Of a stretch of DNA of 10,536 bases, positions 5,859 through 10,536 are shown piece by piece (position 1 is the stretch's first letter; each line of letters starts with the position of its first letter). A program made the translations under genes and the position numbers. The DNA comes from Roseburia sp. (GTDB taxonomy: Bacteria > Bacillota > Clostridia > Lachnospirales > Lachnospiraceae): positions 1 through 10,536 of the forward strand of contig JAHZFL010000034.1 in assembly GCA_019421345.1 (NCBI GenBank). Reading direction: 5' to 3'. Under the pieces are notes generated by a model. It worked only from the letters and a program-made list of their open reading frames with translations, had not been told where the DNA came from and made no database searches.

Positions 5859-6764
5859 TTAGCAATAAAGCCGGATCGCCTCCGCAATCTGCTCTGCACA
5901 CTTCTCTGCAATCTCCCGATCAGTCTCTGTAAGCTGCGCGAGCGGAGCTCTCACGCCGCCCACATCGGGACCTCCCTGTAAACGGATGATCTCCTTGATG
6001 GTTGCGTACATATTTCCATGTGTGGAGCACATCTTATAGATGATCCTGCAGATTTCATTCTGGACCTCTCTTGCACGCTCCATATTTCCTGCCAAAAACA
6101 GCTCTCTTGCCTTTAAGAACAGCTCCGGCATCGCCGCATACGTTCCGCCGATCCCGCCTGTCGCGCCTGCTGCCAGTCCCGATACAAACTGCTCGTCAGG
6201 TCCGTTGAATACGATCATGCCCTCATCCGCAAACATCTGAATATCCTGCACCGGCATGGAAGAATTTTTTACACCGATAACTCTCGGATTCTTCTTCATT
6301 TCACGCAGAAGATTGATACTGAGCGCTACGCCGGCAAGCTGCGGGATATTATAAATGATAAAATCCGTATCAGGCGCTGCGGCGGAAATATCATTCCAGT
6401 ATTTTGCGATCGCATGCTCCGGCAGATGGAAATAAATCGGAGGAATCGAAGCGATCGCATCCACAGAAAGACTTTGTGCATGAGCTGCCAGCTCGCAACT
6501 GTCCGCGGTATTGTTACATGCCACATGTGCGATAACGGTAACCTTTCCTCTTGCCTCTGCCATCACATTTTCAAGCGTCAGCTTTCTCTCTGCAACACTC
6601 TGATAAATACATTCTCCCGAAGAACCTCCGACATAAAGCCCCTTTACCCCTTTTGTGATGAGGTATCTGGTCAGCGCCCGCACTCTCTCGCCGGACACCG
6701 CCCCCGCCTCATCGTAACACGCATAAAATGCCGGAATCACTCCCTGATATTTCTCGAACTTCAT
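5859..6764 (-). CDS. nanA: N-acetylneuraminate lyase (DHDPS/NAL superfamily)
   Basis: A 301-residue cytoplasmic class I aldolase with a (beta/alpha)8 barrel, of normal length for the family. It shows the pyruvate carboxylate-binding motif GGSSGE (46-51), the catalytic tyrosine Y138 in YNIP and the Schiff-base lysine K166 in GVKNSS. The pair D190-E191 in NGPDEQF matches the residues that contact the glycerol tail of sialic acid in E. coli NanA, which argues for the lyase rather than dihydrodipicolinate synthase. It would split N-acetylneuraminate into N-acetylmannosamine and pyruvate. One difference: the E. coli NanA serine in GGIGSTY is Gly207 here (GGIGGTY). The start follows AAGGGGTG at a normal distance. 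It sits between the transporter genes and an RpiR regulator, as expected for sialic acid use, but another 2-keto-3-deoxy sugar acid as substrate cannot be excluded. Confidence 0.85.
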   Translation of the reverse strand: MKFEKYQGVIPAFYACYDEAGAVSGERVRALTRYLITKGVKGLYVGGSSGECIYQSVAERKLTLENVMAEARGKVTVIAHVACNNTADSCELAAHAQSLSVDAIASIPPIYFHLPEHAIAKYWNDISAAAPDTDFIIYNIPQLAGVALSINLLREMKKNPRVIGVKNSSMPVQDIQMFADEGMIVFNGPDEQFVSGLAAGATGGIGGTYAAMPELFLKARELFLAGNMERAREVQNEICRIIYKMCSTHGNMYATIKEIIRLQGGPDVGGVRAPLAQLTETDREIAEKCAEQIAEAIRLYC

Positions 6765-6803
6765 AAATCATACACCCCTTTTTTCTTTTCATCAACCAAA
6801 ATT

Positions 6804-7637
6804 TTATCCCTTGACTGCTCCCATTGTAATTCCCTGCGTAAAATATTTCTGGAACATCAGGAAAATTGCGATGATCGGAACTGCGCCAAGCGCCGCGCCC
6901 GCCATGATCAGACCGAAATCATTTGACATATCTGCCTGAAGCTTTGCGATACCAAGCGAGATCGTCAGTGACGTCTTGGAATTTAGCATGATCAACTGCA
7001 GGAAATAATCATTCCATGTATTAATAAATGTAAAAATTGCAAGCGCGCCGATGCCCGGCTTTACGATCGGAAGAACGATCGTCGCAAAGGTCTGGATCTC
7101 TCCTGCGCCGTCAATTCTGACTGCCTCCAGCATCTCGGTAGGAATCGTCTCCGAAAACTGCTTCATCAAAAAGATACCAAACGGCCATCCTACCGTAGGT
7201 AAGATTACCGCCCACAGCGTATCATGCAAATTGAGGAAGGACATCTCCTTTAACAATGGCACTAACACAACCTGCTTTGGCAGCGCCATCGCACAGATAA
7301 AAATACTGAATAATACCTTCTGTCCGACAAAACGTTTCTTTGCCAGTGCATATCCCGCCATCGCAGCCGTCAGACATGTGAACGCCATCGCAGCCACGGA
7401 GATCGCCACGCTGTTGAACAGCCACTGAAGCGCCGGATTCTTAAAAAGCCTCACATAGTTATCAAGCGTCGGATTCTTCGGAAACCACTCCGGTACTGCG
7501 GCATTGATTGCCATCGGGTCTTTAAAAGAGCCTGTAAGAATCCAGTAAATTGGAAAAATAAACAAAATTGCCAATACGATCATGATGGCGATCGAAACTA
7601 TCTTGTACGGTGTAAGCCGTTTGACTCCGCTATTCAT
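6804..7637 (-). CDS. Carbohydrate ABC transporter permease, MalG type (CUT1)
   Basis: A 277-residue inner permease subunit with about six membrane helices; the first is at about 12-36. The EAA loop that contacts the ATPase is at 171-194 (EAVRIDGAGE...LPIVKPGI), and the C-terminus QKYFTQGITMGAVKG is the usual MalG/LacG-type ending. It pairs with the MalF-type permease and the binding lipoprotein to import a sugar. The gap to the upstream permease gene is 13 bases, and AGGAGGT overlaps that gene's stop codon, so translation is probably coupled. The lyase gene follows after 39 bases. No ATPase gene is present nearby, which is common for CUT1 transporters that share a MsmK/UgpC-type ATPase. The sialic acid link comes from gene context, not from this protein itself. 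Confidence 0.92.
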   Translation of the reverse strand: MNSGVKRLTPYKIVSIAIMIVLAILFIFPIYWILTGSFKDPMAINAAVPEWFPKNPTLDNYVRLFKNPALQWLFNSVAISVAAMAFTCLTAAMAGYALAKKRFVGQKVLFSIFICAMALPKQVVLVPLLKEMSFLNLHDTLWAVILPTVGWPFGIFLMKQFSETIPTEMLEAVRIDGAGEIQTFATIVLPIVKPGIGALAIFTFINTWNDYFLQLIMLNSKTSLTISLGIAKLQADMSNDFGLIMAGAALGAVPIIAIFLMFQKYFTQGITMGAVKG

Positions 7638-7650
7638 TCTGTGCCACCTC

Positions 7651-8568
7651 CTAATCTGTACTTCCCGCTTTTGTCAGCTTAAACTGAAGCGCTGAGAACA
7701 CGGCTATGATGATCGCAAGGAATACTCCCATGGCGTTTCCATATCCGTACCGGTACAGCTTAAATGCTTCATAATAAATGTAATACATAATCGTATCCGT
7801 CGAGTGGTTCGGCCCGCCCGATGTCAACAACTGGATCAGTGCATAGCACTGGAACGAGTTAATTGTTGTGATAACAATAATATATAATGTGGTTGGCATA
7901 ATGGACGGCCATTTAATCTTCCAGAACGTCTGAAAATGATTCGCGCCGTCTACCTGCGCAGCTTCTACCATAGAAGCGTCTACATTGCCGAGAGCCGCTA
8001 CATAAAGCACGATCGGCTGACCGATGGAGGTCGTAAACAGGATAAGAATGATACACCAGATCGCAAACTTTTGATCTCCCAACCAACTGATATTCTGATC
8101 AATGATCCCGGTCTCTGACAACACATAATTGAACAAGCCGGTATATTTATTAAACATCCACTTCCAAACTACCGCAACTGCAACCGTACCGGTAACGACA
8201 GGCAGATAAAACACGCAGCGGAAAAACGATCTGCTCGCAGCATGGATTGGGTAAATGACCGTGCTCACCCAAAGCGAAAATGCCGTGACTGCCGGAACTG
8301 CTACAACCACTATCAGGATCGTATTTTTCAGCGCCCGAAGGAACACTGGGTCCTGAAACATTTCTATGTAATTCGCAAAGCCCACAAACTCAAATTCTGT
8401 CATGGTGTAATTAAAAAAGCTCGTAACCAGACACATGATCATGGGAACAACAATAAATCCTACAAAAAATACCAATGCGGGCAAAAGAAACAGATAGGCA
8501 GCCCTGGTCTCCCGCATAACCAGCGCTCTGCTGCGCTTTGTAACTTCCTTCTTTCTGCTTTTTTCCAT
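7651..8568 (-). CDS. Carbohydrate ABC transporter permease, MalF type (CUT1)
   Basis: A 305-residue permease. After a basic cytoplasmic start (KSRKKEVTKRSR) come about six membrane helices, the first at about 24-48. The EAA loop is at 202-225 (EAAQVDGANHFQTFWKIKWP). A conserved GGPNHSTDT stretch at 251-259 is typical of CUT1 permeases of this type. It forms the membrane channel together with the MalG-type protein encoded immediately downstream and receives substrate from the lipoprotein encoded upstream. GGGAAGGG before the ATG serves as ribosome binding site. The 136-base gap to the binding-protein gene holds a terminator-like hairpin, so the permeases are probably made in smaller amounts than the binding protein. 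Confidence 0.92.
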   Translation of the reverse strand: MEKSRKKEVTKRSRALVMRETRAAYLFLLPALVFFVGFIVVPMIMCLVTSFFNYTMTEFEFVGFANYIEMFQDPVFLRALKNTILIVVVAVPAVTAFSLWVSTVIYPIHAASRSFFRCVFYLPVVTGTVAVAVVWKWMFNKYTGLFNYVLSETGIIDQNISWLGDQKFAIWCIILILFTTSIGQPIVLYVAALGNVDASMVEAAQVDGANHFQTFWKIKWPSIMPTTLYIIVITTINSFQCYALIQLLTSGGPNHSTDTIMYYIYYEAFKLYRYGYGNAMGVFLAIIIAVFSALQFKLTKAGSTD

Positions 8569-8611
8569 AATAAACTACCCTTCCCAACATGAAATACGCT
8601 GTTTTCCTGTG

Positions 8612-8657
8612 AAAAAAGGACACCTTGCGTTTCACCAACTGAAAACTAGGTGTCCTT
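8612..8657 (-). terminator. Internal attenuating hairpin between binding protein and permeases
   Basis: AAGGACACCT (8616-8625) and its exact complement (8648-8657) form a 10-bp stem; the loop can form an inner TTTCA/TGAAA stem. On the minus strand the hairpin runs into six T residues. Inside an operon this usually causes partial termination, or protects the upstream message from decay, so that binding protein exceeds permease. Confidence 0.8.
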
Positions 8658-8704
8658 CCTTCCTCTATTTCATTCAGTTCATTTTTATGTTTCGTACAAC
8701 TGTC

Positions 8705-10072
8705 TTATTTTGCTTCTGCGGTTGCCTTATTGCAGATTTCAACATAAGCGTCTGCTGCCTTCTGCACATCCTCCCCGCCGAAAATCTGCTGAAGCATATT
8801 CCACCATGCAGTTCTCTGCTCAGCCCAGCCGCCTGTTACATTGTAGTAATCGCCAAGCCACGGCATGAAGCTTGCGAAGGTCTCCATACGAGCCTCATCC
8901 TCTGTTCCTGCATATACGTTTCCATAGGAAGCGCGTACCGGGAAGAAGCCTGTGCTTGCCACGCTGACCGGTCCCTGTACGGGATCATCGCAGATGAACT
9001 CAATAAACTTCTTGGATGCATCGATCTTCGCTGCATCGCCGTTATCAAAGATACCAAAGCCCCAGATACCGCCGGCAAGCTCCGGTGTTCCGCTCTCAGA
9101 CGGGAATGCTACCGGGTACGGTGTAAATGCTACCGAAGAAGCATATTGTGCCTCGTTGGAAGCGTTCCAGCAAAATGTCATTGCGATCGTTCCGTTTGCA
9201 AAAAGCTGTAATTCGTCTGCTGCCTGTGCGCCTGCATCGTAGCTGATCAATCCTTCCTCACTCCAGTCAACAAGCTGCTGCAGTCCCTTTACACCGGTCT
9301 CAGAATTCATCGTCCATGTTGTATGTGTCTCATCTGTAAACTTTGCATTGTAGAGATTCATTGCAAGGGCTCTTGTACCCTGATCACCGCCCTGACCGCC
9401 GCAGTATACAACGCCGGTTGTATCAACGCCGCTGTCCTTTAATGCCTGCAGTGCCTTCTCAAAGTTCGCTGTCGTCCAGGTACGGTCCTCGTTGATATAC
9501 TGAAGCGCATCTGCCTTTTCAAACAGCTCATAATTGATCGCCATCGTATGTGTTGTCATACAGAAAGGATACTCATAGAATACACCCTCTGGAGACTTAC
9601 ATGCATTTACAACTGCCTCGCTGGTCGCGGAAATATCTGCAAGCGCCTCCTCATCCCAAAGATCTGCAAGGTCAACCATTTTACCCTTTGCCCCCCAGTT
9701 GCTCACCAGTCGCTCCGGTCCCTCTAAGATAATATCCGGTGTCGTTCCCGCTTCGATCGCAGCCGTTACCTGATCGTCGCCTGAGGTATAATCCAGATAC
9801 TCAACCGAAACACTGATGTCTGGATACTTTTCGTTAAATGCAGCAATAAATCCGTCCACGGTCTCTGCATCTGCAAATTTTCCTACCGGATAGGTCCACA
9901 AGGTAATGTCCGTTCCTTCTCCGGCAGGAGCTGTGTGTGATTCCTCCGTCGCATCGGCGCTGCCGGTATTTCCGGTATGATCCGCAGACGAAGCGGGTTC
10001 TCCGTTAGAACCGCAGGCTGCCATTGAAAACGTCATTGCGCCTGTTAATAGTAAAGCAAGTAACTTTTTCAT
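8705..10072 (-). CDS. Sugar ABC transporter substrate-binding lipoprotein (family 1)
   Basis: A 455-residue lipoprotein precursor. The signal peptide MKKLLALLLTGAMTF ends in a lipobox with the lipidated cysteine at C20 (SMAAC). A Ser/Gly/Ala/Thr-rich tether runs to about residue 53, and the family 1 (MalE-type) binding domain follows, starting ITLWTYPVGKF. Typical pieces are AAIEAGTTPDIILEG near 110, FANGTIAMTFCWN in the middle and GGWAEQRTAWWNMLQQIFGG near the end. It is anchored outside the membrane, binds the sugar and delivers it to the MalF/MalG pair. AGGAGG lies eight bases before the ATG, and a strong promoter is close upstream. In a NanA-containing operon the likely ligand is N-acetylneuraminate or a derivative such as the 2,7-anhydro form taken up by Ruminococcus gnavus; binding residues cannot be assigned from sequence alone. 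Confidence 0.92.
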   Translation of the reverse strand: MKKLLALLLTGAMTFSMAACGSNGEPASSADHTGNTGSADATEESHTAPAGEGTDITLWTYPVGKFADAETVDGFIAAFNEKYPDISVSVEYLDYTSGDDQVTAAIEAGTTPDIILEGPERLVSNWGAKGKMVDLADLWDEEALADISATSEAVVNACKSPEGVFYEYPFCMTTHTMAINYELFEKADALQYINEDRTWTTANFEKALQALKDSGVDTTGVVYCGGQGGDQGTRALAMNLYNAKFTDETHTTWTMNSETGVKGLQQLVDWSEEGLISYDAGAQAADELQLFANGTIAMTFCWNASNEAQYASSVAFTPYPVAFPSESGTPELAGGIWGFGIFDNGDAAKIDASKKFIEFICDDPVQGPVSVASTGFFPVRASYGNVYAGTEDEARMETFASFMPWLGDYYNVTGGWAEQRTAWWNMLQQIFGGEDVQKAADAYVEICNKATAEAK

Positions 10073-10107
10073 AAATTGTTCCTCCTTCTACTGTTCTTTC
10101 TAGGCTG

Positions 10108-10136
10108 ATTGTACAATGGCATATGTCATATGTCAA
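10108..10136 (-). promoter_or_regulatory. Promoter of the sialic-acid-type operon
   Basis: On the minus strand a perfect TTGACA (10131-10136), a 17-base spacer and TACAAT (10108-10113). Transcription would begin near 10101, giving a leader of about 29 bases before the binding-protein ATG at 10072, with room for the AGGAGG site but not for a riboswitch. Confidence 0.85.
10120..10132. promoter_or_regulatory. Palindromic operator candidate in the promoter spacer
   Basis: CATATGTCATATG is a 6-1-6 perfect palindrome lying between and partly over the -35 box. A protein bound here would block RNA polymerase, so it is a good candidate site for the RpiR-type regulator encoded at the end of the operon. 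The assignment to that regulator is inferred. Confidence 0.55.
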
Positions 10137-10536
10137 TATGATTTTGAAAATTATTTTTATTATTTTTATCAAAAATGTAATTTTTTTCTTATTAAATGTT
10201 TTTATTCACTATTTGATTTTTATACTTTATGATATAAGTTGTATATTTTTTTGTGTATATTTTATATTTATTTTGTCTCCTTGCAAACACCTGTCTATTT
10301 TCTGCATATTAACTAAAATTTTTTCATTTTTATTTTAAAAATAGAATATTTTTTTCATTTTTTAGATGACAGATGTTTTTTATAATGCTATAATCAAAGA
10401 TAATCACAGTCAACGTATCCGGATGAGCTTTCCCCTGTCAGTCTCCTTTCAGAGGAAAGAAATTTACGATATATTATATTTCAGAAAGACTAACTATTAA
10501 AAGTCAAGTCTAAAATGAAAGTTTTTTGAATGAATT
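10137..10536. other. Gene-free, T-rich upstream region
   Basis: About 400 bases with no supported gene. From 10140 to 10380 the plus strand is dominated by T runs and A/T; the single open frame there translates to Phe/Ile/Leu-rich low-complexity sequence and has no ribosome binding site. From about 10395 to 10470 the composition becomes more balanced and can fold: ATCCGGAT (palindrome) and CTTTCC...GGAAAG arms. This could be the leader of a gene beyond the right edge, divergent from the operon. Confidence 0.5.
10366..10394 (+). promoter_or_regulatory. Divergent promoter pointing out of the window
   Basis: ATGACA (10366-10371), 17-base spacer, perfect TATAAT (10389-10394) on the plus strand. 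It would start transcription near 10401 toward the right edge. No start codon with a ribosome binding site is visible before the window ends, so the product is either a gene with a leader longer than 130 bases or a non-coding RNA. Confidence 0.55.

Noticed and set aside
8609..9211. 200-codon plus-strand frame opposite the binding-protein gene
   Set aside because: Antisense shadow; the minus-strand protein is a clear family 1 binding lipoprotein with signal peptide and lipobox.
10073..10107. Riboswitch in the leader of the transporter operon
   Set aside because: The predicted leader is only about 29 bases, too short for a ligand-binding RNA.
10123..10338. 71-codon open frame on the plus strand, very hydrophobic
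   Set aside because: It is the translation of T-rich DNA (Phe/Ile/Leu runs), has no ribosome binding site and begins inside the operon promoter.

Overview
The window looks like a chromosome segment of a gut-type Firmicute, most likely a Lachnospiraceae (Clostridium cluster XIVa) relative. This is judged from strong AGGAGG-type ribosome binding sites, T-rich intergenic DNA, a low-GC lipoprotein/CUT1 sugar transporter layout, a NanA subtype that I associate with Clostridia, and a PAAR-like (DUF4280) cassette. No rRNA, tRNA, CRISPR array or insertion sequence was seen. Every well-supported gene lies on the minus strand, so the biological reading order is from right to left.

Right part (about 10140 down to 4890) is a sugar uptake and catabolism operon: a lipoprotein solute-binding protein, two CUT1 (MalF/MalG-type) permeases, an N-acetylneuraminate lyase family aldolase and an RpiR/SIS-domain regulator, closed by a strong intrinsic terminator. 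A consensus-like promoter (TTGACA-17-TACAAT) with a 13-bp palindrome in its spacer precedes the binding-protein gene. An internal hairpin with a T-tract separates the binding protein from the permeases. The content points to import of sialic acid or a close derivative and its cleavage to N-acetylmannosamine plus pyruvate. The ATPase, nanE, nanK and nagA/B are not in the window.

Middle part (about 4890 to 3220) begins with roughly 580 bases without an intact gene. They carry tandem direct repeats, several inverted repeats and short, apparently frame-broken open frames. A two-gene unit follows: a secreted phospholipase A2-like protein with signal peptide, calcium loop and His-Asp motif, and a small three-helix membrane protein 18 bases downstream, closed by a terminator. 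Toxin/immunity or secreted enzyme/partner are both possible.

Left part (3134 to 1) is a tightly packed cassette with its own promoter (TTGTAA-17-TATAAT): an unrecognised 207-residue protein, a 170-residue protein resembling Imm11-type proteins, a 566-residue protein with an internal PAAR-like DUF4280 domain, and the start of a fourth gene running off the window. PAAR-like proteins cap the spike of contractile injection machines, so this may be the tip-and-cargo module of such a system. The tube, sheath and VgrG-like genes are not visible here.
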